DNA of 64,000 nucleotides, from assembly GCA_916700875.1 (NCBI GenBank), contig CAKAKS010000062.1, positions 6,040,373 to 6,104,372 on the forward strand, read 5' to 3'. Source of the stretch: Sebastes aleutianus. Its lineage: Eukaryota > Chordata > Actinopteri > Perciformes > Sebastidae. Under the pieces are notes generated by a model. It saw only the letters and a list, made by a program, of their open reading frames with translations, did not search any database and was not told the origin of the DNA. This document shows, piece after piece, positions 1-11,200 of the stretch. Each line of letters starts with the position of its first letter. Position 1 is the stretch's first letter. The position numbers and the translations under genes are program-made.

Positions 1-480
1 GATGATGAACGATTGACAGCTGACAGATGAATAGACCGGTGACAGATAATGACAGTCCACCGTAGCTCTGTAGGCTACTCTCCAAAAATGGCGGCGCAAC
101 CCAGTATGCTTTGGTGCTACAGGAATGAGTCCTAAAACCCAGAAATTAGCATTTTAGCACTTCCAGTTCCCTCGTCTGGATGTCAGTGGGTTTTTAGTTG
201 GATGCCTGAAATAAGGTCTGTGGTTAACACCAGCTGAAGAGATTTTAATGTTTTGTTCTATGACATAAAATACATCAATATACTGGATACTCCACTCATG
301 AATTTTGAAGCCTTTTTGTGTCTTAAAAAAGGTTAACAAGCGGCTAAATGAGACTACTAAACGTCATCACACCGACTTGTCCTCCTTTACAGCCTCGCTG
401 TGTATGATGATCACTTCCTTTTTGGCCTACAAAGAGTCGTGATTTTGTTCTTTTTATGGAATTTGTTGAAAATGTGAAAA
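1..480. repeat. window edge: interspersed element remnants
   Basis: No gene seen. The stretch at about 100-300 (AATGAGTCCTAAAACCCAG, then a segment with GGTTAACACCAGC) recurs in part at 12596-12640 and in reverse at 31245-31300. It is therefore a dispersed fish repeat rather than unique sequence. Confidence 0.5.
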
Positions 481-498
481 ATACAGAATGTAACAGCC

Positions 499-1434
499 TT
501 ATCCTTTAACATTATTAACCTATTCATTAACATTATTAGCCTGTCCTTAAACATTATTAACCTATTCATTAATATTATTAACCTATCCACTAACATTATT
601 AACCTATTCATTAACATTATTAACCTGTCCTTTATCATTATTAACCTATTCATTAACATTATTAACCTATCCACTAACATTATTAACCTATTCATTAACA
701 TTATTAACCTGTCCTTTATCATTATTAACCTATTCATTAACATTATTAACCTATCCACTAACATTATTAACCTATTCATTAACATTATTAACCTGTCCTT
801 TAACATTATTAACCTATTCATTAATATTATTAACCTATCCACTAACATTATTAACCTATTCATTAACATTATTAACCTGTCCTTTAACATTATTAACATA
901 TTTATTAACATTATTAGCCTATCCTTTAACATTATTAGTCTGTCCTTTACCATTATTAACCTATCCTTTATCATTATTAACCTATCCTTTATCATTATTA
1001 ACCTATCCTTTAACATTATTAACCTATCCTTTATCATTATTAACCTATCCTTTAACATTATTAGTCTGTCCTTTATCATTATTAACCTATCCTTTATCAT
1101 TATTAACCTATCCTTTATCATTATTAACCTATCCTTTATCATTATTAACCTATCCTTTAACATTATTAGTCTGTCCTTTACCATTATTAACCTATCCTTT
1201 ATCATTATTAACCTATCCTTTATCATTATTAACCTATCCTTTAACATTATTAACCTATCCTTTATCATTATTAACCTATCCTTTAACATTATTAACCTAT
1301 CCTTTATCATTATTAACCTATCCTTTATCATTATTAACCTATCCTTTATCATTATTAACCTATCCTTTATCATTATTAACCTATCCTTTAACATTATGAG
1401 CCTATCCTTTAACATTATTAACCTATCCACTAAC
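499..1434. repeat. 21-bp minisatellite with higher-order structure
   Basis: About 44 tandem 21-bp units of the type CCTATCCTTTAACATTATTA(A). At 519-854 the units follow a four-unit pattern, A-B-A-C (84 bp), repeated four times. At 939-1169 and 1170-1400 an eleven-unit block of 231 bp is repeated twice with the same order of variants. Because 21 is a multiple of 3, the minus strand is open throughout (heptad DRLIMIK), but this is a by-product of the repeat. It ends about 200 bp before the copz2 start codon. Confidence 0.95.
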
Positions 1435-1439
1435 AAGAC

Positions 1440-1700
1440 TTTTATTGTGAAAGGCCAGAGAGCGAGAGGAAGAAGGCTGTCGGGAGCGCGCATCTGCTGC
1501 GCTCCTGTGGTTTTATCCGGTTGGCTGCTGCGGGAGCGGGATCGCGCCCGGGCGGCGGTGATGTGTGTGTGTGTGACAGCTCAGAGCTGTCCACGTCAAC
1601 ACACCGAGCGAGCACGGCGGCGGCAGCAGCGATGGACTCCGCGTCTCTGGTGAGCCTCTCCGCCGTTTCACCGGCTCGGAACACCGACACCGTTTAGTTT
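1440..1700 (+). promoter_or_regulatory. copz2: GC/CpG-rich promoter and 5' UTR region of copz2
   Basis: A sharp switch from the AT-rich minisatellite to about 250 bp dense in CpG (GGGAGCGCGC, GATCGCGCCCGGGCGGCGG), ending in exon 1. No TATA box is seen. An upstream ATG at 1561 opens a reading frame that overlaps the main start in another frame. If it is in the mRNA, it would run through exon 2 and stop in exon 3. The transcription start is not defined by the sequence. Confidence 0.6.
1632..1649 (+). CDS. copz2: copz2 coding exon 1 (MDSASL)
   Basis: The start codon sits in a good context (G at -3, G at +4), followed by five codons and a GTGAGC donor, phase 0. It joins in frame to EPSLYTVKA of exon 2, which is the start of the conserved longin fold. 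The CpG-rich surroundings fit a housekeeping first exon. Confidence 0.85.
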
Positions 1701-2211
1701 AGTTAGGGGGACGGGTGTTACGTGCTCGGCAGTCTGTGTATTTGTGTCCTGCTTTCATTAGGACAGGGACATTTGTTGCATTATGTCAGTGTCGGTGGTG
1801 GGAGGAGGAGTGGTGGTGGTGGTGGTGGTGGTGGTGAGGCTGCAGACTGATCCCAGATCAGGAACAGGTTTGATTTCTTCTCTTAATTCATCACGGTGCT
1901 CCTGATCATGTTGTGAGACTGTGGACGTGCAGGCCTGATCTGATCTGGTAACAGTATCACATGCAGCCACAGTAGAACTTCTTCTACTGTTAACTTAACT
2001 TCATTACAACAGCTGCTCTCTCTCCACTCATCCAGTCAGAGCAACAGGACACAACTACAGGACACACACAGTCTATATGTCTATTATATGTGTATATGTG
2101 AGGACACGAGGACAGGTCGCGTGGCAGTGTCTCTAGTTAAATGTCTGCTTGTGTTCAGCATAATGTGCACGGATCGGTTGACGTGTAGAGCAGAGGAGGT
2201 GCCACGTCCAC

Positions 2212-2257
<46 letters not shown>

Positions 2258-5200
2258 CTCTCTCTCTCTCTCTCTCTGTATGTATGACATGTATGTAAAG
2301 TAAACCTGCAGTATGCAGAATATTTTTGGCATCATTGGGCATTATTCCATAATAACCTTTCAGCATATTGTAATAAAAGAGTTCTGAGAGAAAATTAGAC
2401 TTCTGCACCTCCTCATGTCTCTGTTTTCAGGCTTTAAAACATCTAGCCCGTGATGGGAGACTTTGACCAATCACAGGTCATTTCAGAGAGAGAGAGCGTT
2501 CCTATTGGCTGTTCATTCAACCGAGGCAGCTGTCAATCACTCGCAAACTCCGATCAAACGGTCAAACTAGGCAGCGCTGATCAAATATGAATCAATATTC
2601 TGTTACTGTAATGCCTATTTCTCTCCTCAGATGTTTTCAGGAACATCTTGTACTATTGAGCTGTAAAATGAGAAAGTTTGCTCCGACTGGTGGGCGGTGC
2701 TTGGTATTTCATCAACTGGTCTCAACATGGCTGCCGGGTCACAAACTTTCTCATTTTACAGCTAAACAGTCCAATTCAACCCATTTCTGTGATGAGTATT
2801 TATACCATCATATTTCATGTGTTTGGTGTTAGTGTTGTGATATGGATGCTTTGCCTGTGTTGAACTGGACTTTTGACGGTGACTGTTATTGTGATCCTTG
2901 TTTTACATCTTTTTTTTACATGTCACTATGACCTTGTCCTATGATTTTCTATAGGCATAATTAGGGATGCACCGATACCGATACCAGTATCGGGTATCGG
3001 GTCCGATACTGTGCTCCGATACAATGGCATCGATACCACTTTACAGCAGCGCGACGTTAACCTCTCGTCACCATCTTTCGGAACCTCGCGCTCCACCTCC
3101 CGGACGGTGCGGCCGAGACGGGCCGGTGGTGCGCCCGAACCCTCGGGGCCGGGATCCCACCTCAGCCGACGCGCGCCGGCCCTCGCTTTCATTGTGCCAC
3201 AGTGATTTGCTTGCAACCTCTGACTTGGGCGTGCGTTAGACTCCTTGGTCCGTGTTTCAAGACGGGTCGGGTGGGTTGCCGACATCGCCACAGACCCCTG
3301 GCGCCTTTTGCGTGGGCCGCAGCACGAAGCGGTTAGGGCGCACTGAGGACAGTCCGCCCCGGTCGACCTTACTTAGAGCTGGTCGACCCGACCTAGAGCC
3401 GGTCGACCTAACCTAGAGCCGGTTGACTTGACCTATGACCTAGAGCCGGTTGACCTGACCTAGAGCCGGTCGCGGCGCACCGCCTCGTATGCGGGACTCC
3501 CCAGCCTGTCGTGTGTCGCTCACACCCTCCAGCTGGCTGTTAACGAGGCTCTTTTGGTACAGAGAAGTACTCGTATCGGTACTCAGTATCGGCGAGTACC
3601 CAAATGTAAGTACTTGTACTCGTACTCGGTCTGAAAAAAAGTGGTATCGGTGCATCCCTAGGCATAATAAAGTGTTTCTTGTGTTAACCGTGCAAATATA
3701 GTAGACACTTACTCCAGGTGTAACAGTTATAGCTGTTCCCTCCCTCATTTTATATTCATGGGCTCAGATGTATAGATCCCTCCTCTATTTGTTCTGAGCT
3801 ACATCCTTTTTGATATAGAGACGCCTTTATTCCACTCTAGCCATATAGAAAGTATGACAGCCAATGGCTTGATGTTATTCTTATGTGTTGAGAGGTACTT
3901 ACCTATATTTAGGGATGCATCGATACCGATACCAGTATCGGGTATCGAGTCCGATACTGTGCTCATGTACTCGTACTCGCAAAACAGCTCCGATACAACG
4001 TCACTCCCCTGCCTGTCGTGTGTCGCTCACACCCTCCAGCTGGCTGTTAACGAGGGTCTTTTGGTACAGAGAAGTACTCGTATTGATACTCAGTATCGGC
4101 GAGTATCCAAATGTAAGTACTTGTACTTGTACTCGGTCTGAAAAAAAGTGGTATCGGTGCATCCCTACCTATATTATAAGGGAATATAGGAATTTCTGTA
4201 TATATTTGAGTACTTCTTCCACCACTGCTCTTTCTCAATCTCTTGCTTGTTCTTTTTGGCGCATGTGTCTTTCTCATTATTCTTTCTCTCGGCCTCTATA
4301 GCTTTTGACCATTTAGTACAAATATTCCATTACAAGTAAAGGTCATGCATTCAAAACTTCAAATTCATGGATCTTAAAGGCAGGGTTGACGATGTTATCA
4401 GTATACACTATTTGTTATATTTGTTGAAATGGTCTTTAAAAAACGTCTACCAATCACTTCCTCGCGGCCCGCTTGGAAAGACCCAATCAGATGCCTCCCT
4501 GCCTCCCTGATCGTTCTCTACACCTGGCGCACCAGCCTGAGCCACCGTGCTCAGGTCGTTCAGTGGTTAGCACTGCCGCCTCACAGCAAGAGGGTCGCAG
4601 GTTCAAACCCCGCTTCGGGTCCTTCTGAGTGGAGTTGCATGTTCTCCCCATGTTAGCGTGGGTTTTCTCCGGGTTCTCAGGTTTCCTCCCACAGTCCAAA
4701 GACATGCACGTTATGTTCATTGTTGACTCTAAATATCCCGTAGATGTGAATGTGAGTGTGAATGGTTGTCTGTCTCTATGTGTCAGTCCTGTGATAGTCT
4801 GGAGACCTGTCCAGGGTGTACCCCGTCTTCACCCAATGTCAGCTGACCCCAAATGGAATAAGCGGTTACAGATAATGGATGTAATATGCTTTTATGGAGG
4901 CTATTGTTGAAGAAACTGAAACAGGTCTCTGCTACCATCTCGTATTCTTTATCTCAGTATCAGCTAAATACCTAGAATGTCCTGGTTGTGCATTGTTTCC
5001 ATAATGTGGTAAAAATCAAAATTGCAGTTTAGAAAACTGCCAAGTCCAAATTACAAGAAGCTTTGATTTTGTTTATAGCGAGCCGTCTCCAGACATCTAA
5101 ATTGGTCCTCTGGTTTTGTCTGAATCTGTGACCTCCTTCTAAACATATACACTCCACAGAAAATCATTGTGTTTAAACCAAAAAGCCAATTTTTTACATT

Positions 5201-8200
5201 TTAGGCATTTAGCTTGTCATGTTGATCCAGAGTGACTAACAGGGAGTAAAACAAGCTCTCTTTTAACTCTCTTAAAGGCCGTGTGAAGGAAATTCAGAGA
5301 TTTGTTTCTCAACACATTTTAAATGTTGGAAAATAATTACCGAAAACATGTGAAAAGACTGTGAAAATTGTTGTACTGGATTGTGGAGTTAGACTGTTAA
5401 ACTGTTTTTCAACGGTTTTGTGTTCAGGATTCACATCACTGTTTTTGTATTGTATTTTTATGATTGTAATGTCCTATGTATATTTATTATTTTTCTGTAA
5501 AAAAATGTATGGTCTTTAAAAAAAAAGAAAATAACAAAGTGTCAGAGTATAGAGTACCAGGGCCACAAATGTCTTTGAGACTACCAGGACCACAAAAGCA
5601 AGCACTTTGTCCGGCGGAGGTGCGCTGTAAAGCTCGCGGCCGCGAAGCTGAGAGCCATCCTCGCCCCGAGCCTTTCCACGCCGACAGACCGCCTCGGATA
5701 AGATGCGCCCGGCGAGGTCCAGCCAGCACCGGGGAGAGGTCCCGCGAGGGGATCCTCCCACACCGAGCGGCTGTCCCTAACCCGCCGAGTTGAATCCCCC
5801 GGGCAGACTGCGCGACGGGGGCCGTTACCGGCCTCACACCGTCCACGGGCTGAGCCTCAGTCAGAGGGGCTCAGGCCCTCGAGCATTAGCATTTAGCTCA
5901 AAGAACCATCATGCCTAAGTGAAGCATCACAGAGCCGTTAGCGTGGCTGAAGACTCACACTGGACTAAAGTCTGAGATACTGAGTTCATGTTCTGTGATC
6001 TCTAGACAGGTAGTTAAGGTCACTATGAATGAAGAACACAAAATAATTATTTCTCTATCACAAAAAGTGATTGTTTACCCACGTTAACACTGTTTAGCCA
6101 ATATAAGACCTGAAACGAAAGGTGATTAATCCAAATACGTCTTTGTCCTCATCATCTTCATCTTCATCCTCCTGTAACCATGGTAATGCGAGTTGGGAAA
6201 ATTGGACAGTGGATGTTGTAAGTTCCTGGTCTAAGTTCTGTGATACACTCTGACTGTGAATCTATGCTAGTCAGTGCATAACAGAACTTTGTCTCGGGTC
6301 TGAAAAGTCTTCGCAGGGACGGATGGACGGATGGATAGATGGATGGACGATAGGACGGACGGATGGATGGACGGACAGACGGATAGATGGACGGATGGAC
6401 GAATGGATGGATGGGTGGATGGATGAACGGGTGGATGGATGGACGTATGAATGGATGGATGTATGGATGGATAGATGACTGGACGGATGAACGGACAGAT
6501 GGATGGATGGATGGACGGACGGACGGATGGATGGACGGACGGACGGATAGATGAACAGACGGACGGATGGACAGACAGACGGATGGACGGACGGATAGAT
6601 TGACGGATGGATGGATGGATAGACAGATAGATGGATGGATGGATGAACAGACGGACGGATGGACGGACAAATGGATGGACAGACGGATAGATGGATGGAT
6701 AGACGGATAGATGGACGGTTGGCTGGATGGATAGACAGATAGATGGATGGATGGATAGATGGATGGATGGATGGACAGACGGATAGATGGACGGATAGAT
6801 GAATAGATAGATGGATGGATAGATGGATGGATGGATAGATGGAAGGATAGATGATGGATGGACGGATAGATGGAAGGATGGATGGATAAATGGAAGGATA
6901 GATGACGGACGGATGGACGGATAGATGGATGAAAGGATGGATGGATAGATGGAAGGATAGATGATGGACAGACGGATGGACGGATAGATGGATGGAAGGG
7001 TGGATGAGCAGGAGAATGGATAATGTCTTTGGTCATTTCCATATCTGGAATGAGAGTCTAAAACAGAGCTGGATGACCAAACAAAAGAAAAGCACAAAAG
7101 TCTTTAGAGATAATACATGAATGTGGAAACTGGTTGGACTGGGCGTCTCATGTGTGTTCAGGGTGTTGCTGGAAAAGCCGGCTTTATCTGGATAGTTAAG
7201 GTTTATTCAACTCACTGGTGAGGTGTGGGAGGAGTGGCTTTGACTGTAGCTGTGGCGTTATGAAGTAGACCTCTAGGTGTTCTCCCGAGGCGACTCGGCA
7301 AAGCTCAGATATTTAAGATGTTCTGTGTTTCTTGTTGCAGGAACCCTCCCTCTACACAGTCAAAGCTCTTTTCATTCTTGACAATGATGGCAACAGACTT
7401 CTGTCAAAGGTAAGGTTAAAGCACCACACCAGCGATCTCATAGTTTTAGCCCATTAACTGCACATTAACCCTATAGCTTAATTTACTGCTGACCATCCAG
7501 AGCAAACGTCTAGACCTTTTAGTGGCCCATGGCGGCCTCCAGAACCCTAACCCTAGCCCCGTAAACCGCAACACACATCAGACATCACAATGGTATTAAG
7601 ACTGTATTTATTATAATATGAATAAACAATTGGTCCCTGATATTGTTGGCTTAAAAGTGTTTCGTCAGTCTTTCTACAATTTATTTATTTGTTCATTTGT
7701 TATCTCAATGCAGAAAATGAGGAAGGGCGTCCATCGGAATTTCTTTTTTGCTTGTTTTTAGTTTCAGTTTTTCAGAAAGGGTTAGTTTATTTTTAGTTTT
7801 AGTTTGTTTTTGTTCGGGCCAGGTATAATGTCTCAGAAGTATGTAGCTACATATAGCCTATAACACATGGTTGGAGAACTGTGTAGGAACGGCCATAATG
7901 TTTAAATCTTTTGATTTGGGAATCAACTTGAGTCCTCTTTCACTACGACACTCAGAAGAAAACTTGTCAACTAGGGCTGCGATAATAACACAATAACGCA
8001 AATTTGTTTTGGTGCCACTAACGCATTTATTTAGATACGCATTTATGCGCATTTAACGCATACTTTTTATGCTAAATGCAGTACCTGTGAGGGTTTCTGG
8101 ACAATATCTGTCATTGTTTTGTGTTGTTAATTGATTTCCAATAATAAATATATACATACATTTGCATAAAGCAAGCATATTTGTCCACTCCCATATTGAT

Positions 8201-11200
8201 AAGAATATTAAATAATTGACAAATCTCCCTTGAAGGTACATTTTGAACAGAGAAAAAAATGTGCGATTAAATATTTGAATTGATTGACAGCCCCTTTTAT
8301 CAGTACCTCCTTACAGTACCATCAGTTCTAGTAGGAACAGCCCTGAAAGGAATGAAAGCCAGCTGATTCATCCAGCGTCTGATGTCTGTGTCTGTTTCAG
8401 TACTATGACCCTGAGCTCTACCCCTCCATGAAGGAACAGAAGAACTTTGAGAAGAACATTTTCAACAAGACACACAAAGGCGACAGTAAGTAGCTCTCTG
8501 CTCTGTGTTTCGGTTGTGGTGGCCCTCCCTCTCTATTGTACTGAACACTCACACACGTCTCCTGTGTCACCTGGTACACATTCTACCTCCCAGTAGCCCA
8601 ACACCTGTATGTGATACCAGCCTGAAGCGGGTTTTATAGCCTGGTCTCCACTAATGGAGCCAAACCATGCTACAGTAAAACCTTGGAAATCTTGTGACTT
8701 TTGTATTTTCTATTAATGTTTAAACCAACAGCACATTTATTATATATAAATATGACGAAAACCTTTCTGCACTGCAGATTAAGTTTGATTTTCAGGATTT
8801 GTAGGAGTCAGCCAGTTGATACCTGAGTCTCTGACCCCGGCCTCCTTATCACCCACCCAGTATACTCCTCCTTTTGTTCTAAACTCCTCCTTCATTCCTC
8901 CTTTTCTCCTCTTCTTTCTTCTCTCGTGTCATGCTATATCCCCTCTCCTTCCCTCCCACCTCATCCTCCCTTTGTCCTGCTCTTCCCTTCCTTAAAGCAT
9001 CCCTTCACTCCCTCTGTGTCTCTCACCCTTCCTCACCTCCTTCCCTCCCTCTCTCCCTCCTTCCTCATTCTACAACTTCTACTCACTTTCTTTTTTCCTC
9101 TTTCCCCTCATTTCCTTCCTCCCTCCCTCTCTCTCTCAGGTTTATATCTTATTCTTCTCTCCTATCGTATCCTTTCCTTCCTTCACCTCCCTCCTTGCCT
9201 TTCTTCATCCCCGTCTGTCCTTTCTCTATTGCATCCTCTCTTTGTCACCTCCTCTCATCCTCCCTTTCTCCTTCCCCATTCCCTCCTCCTTCTACCATTC
9301 ATCCATTCATCCCTTCATCCTTCTCTATCTTTATCCTTTTCTCTTTTCTGCCCTTCTGCTTCTCCATCTTTTTTTCCTTCTAGCCTCCCTGAATGAATGA
9401 AACCCACTATAAATCTTTGTCATGTTTTTTATTGGCCGTTCTATTAAATCTACTTTTGGATTCTGTTTGAACAGTGAAATGAAATAAGTGGAAGATGTGA
9501 ATAAAAGAGAGGTATGCCTGAACTCATCCCTCTCTCCTTCTCCTCTCTGTAGATGAGATAGCGTTCCTGGAGGGGATGACCATTGTCTATAAGAGCAGCA
9601 TAGATCTCTTCTTCTACGTGGTGGGAAGCCCTCAGGAGAACGAGGTGAGGCGAATTTAGATTTCTCTGCCAAAACAATATCTGTTCATCTGCAGATTGTT
9701 TTAATAAAGGCTCAGTCATTTCCTAAAACAGCTGGTCAGTGTAGATTTTACCGAACAAAAAGGAAATAGTTTACGTGTTGGTCACTATTCTCAGCGGCGG
9801 ATTAATACACATTTGGTGCAGCCGGATGGTGTATGTGGGACTGAGACAAAATTAAGTACAGTTTTTGGACAATAAGAAAAAAGAATAGATCAGTGCATCT
9901 TCAGGGGTGAATTAAGAATTAATTAATTAAGTGTATTTCAAAGGATTGTTGTTGTAAAAGTGTGGAGATGTGAAGATAATCAACCTTTTAAAGTAAAAAA
10001 AAAACAAACTAATAAACTTAAATGACCGGCAGGTGGCATTTATAAGCTCATAGGCAATCAAAGGACTGCCTCTTGAAGGCTAAATTATCCCAGTAAGAGA
10101 TACAGTATTTATTGGAGTATTTTCCCCCTATGTGCGCCTGAAGAGATGCTCTCACTACATGAGATTAGAGGAATTGAAAATGTGACTTTAAGTAGCCTGA
10201 CAGTGATGCTAAATATAGCTGAAGAAGAAAAGTGGTAGGGCTTTTCTAGACTTCATGCAAAAACACGACTTAGCAGCTTCGCCTGTTAAGAAATTCTTAA
10301 AGCCAGCTGTTTTCAATGAAAGAGCTCTGATGAAGCCCTGTAGTCCATGAGCCTGACCCCCACCCTACCGTACAATATCTGCCCAGCACAGAACAGCAGA
10401 CTGACAAATGGAGCATTTAGCAGCTAAAGAGACAGATATTTCCCTCAGGAGTTGGTGGAGACCAAAACAGAGCTGGAATGAGTATGCTAGCATTTTAGCC
10501 GTTACTACTGATAATATGTCAGTGTTGTATTTGTGTTTAATTTTCCCTTTTATTTATTTATTTATTTATTTTATTGTTTTTTACATTTATCTATTTAGTT
10601 TTGCATTTATTTTGATGTTTTTTTACATTTATTTATTTATGAATTTATTTATTTATTCATACATTTTTGCATTTTTTTTTTTATTTGTTATATTTATTTT
10701 TAAATTAATTAATTTATAATTGTATTTATTTATGCACCCTGACTCATGACACAAGTTGAGTGACAGCCCCCTCATTTGCATAATGGGACAGAAATGTAAA
10801 AAGAAATGTGTGAAGAAATGTATAAAGAAAAGTATACATAAATAAAGACGTTTGGGGAGATAAATAAGGGGTGAAATGCAAAGGGAAAATTGTGCATAAA
10901 TAAATAAATGCAAAAATGAATACATGCATTTAAAAATAAATATAAATTAAATGCAGAAAAATAAATAAATAAATGCAAAAGAAACAAATGCAAAAATAAG
11001 TCAATAAAAAATAAATAAATAATAAATGGGAACATTACACAGAAGAGTAAATAAGTAAGGGAATTAATACAAAGATAAATAAATAAAGAAGCAAATTGAA
11101 ACAGAAATATAAATTTATGTCACATATTTTTAATGACATTTATTTATTTATCGCGTCATTTATTAAAATGATTCATTTATTTTTTATTTCGGCAGGTTCC

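Larger units (their letters stand above)
2962..3660. mobile_element. non-autonomous hAT element 1 carrying antisense 28S rDNA
   Basis: Perfect 18-bp terminal inverted repeats TAGGGATGCACCGATACC at both ends, flanked by an exact 8-bp duplication GGCATAAT (2954-2961 and 3661-3668), the hAT hallmark. The ends and the stretch CCAGCCTGTCGTGTGTCGCTC are shared with the shorter sibling at 3910-4167. The middle (about 3057-3490) is GC-rich antisense 28S rRNA sequence. Remnant hAT transposase coding is present near the right end. Confidence 0.92.

Noticed and set aside
499..1434. CRISPR-like array
   Set aside because: The repeats are contiguous 21-bp units without spacers in a vertebrate genome, i.e. 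a minisatellite.
411..1493. 360-codon open frame on the minus strand with DRLIMIK heptads
   Set aside because: It is produced by a 21-bp tandem repeat whose unit length is a multiple of three. Unit variants change without regard to codons, and the frame runs into the promoter of copz2.
2926..3291. 121-codon frame on the minus strand in GC-rich sequence
   Set aside because: It lies in the 28S rRNA fragment inside a hAT element and is not protein coding.
3885..4301. Possible hAT transposase gene
   Set aside because: Only a short motif (AHTLQLAVNEGL) survives within a 258-bp deletion derivative, so it is not an autonomous element.
4549..4625. Possible tRNA gene (A and B boxes)
   Set aside because: The acceptor and anticodon arms do not form and the sequence continues into SINE body and tail, so it is a SINE head.
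5487..5846. 119-codon minus-strand frame
   Set aside because: Overlaps the antisense 28S D2 fragment. Reading of rRNA sequence, not a gene.
6164..7097. Long minus-strand frames rich in Pro-Ser-Ile-His
   Set aside because: Translation of the GGAT/GGAC tetranucleotide array in two frames. No conserved domain.
8926..9396. Plus-strand frames rich in Ser, Pro and Leu (about 150 codons)
   Set aside because: They come from the polypyrimidine tract in intron 3. Both overlapping frames look equally 'coding', which indicates composition only.
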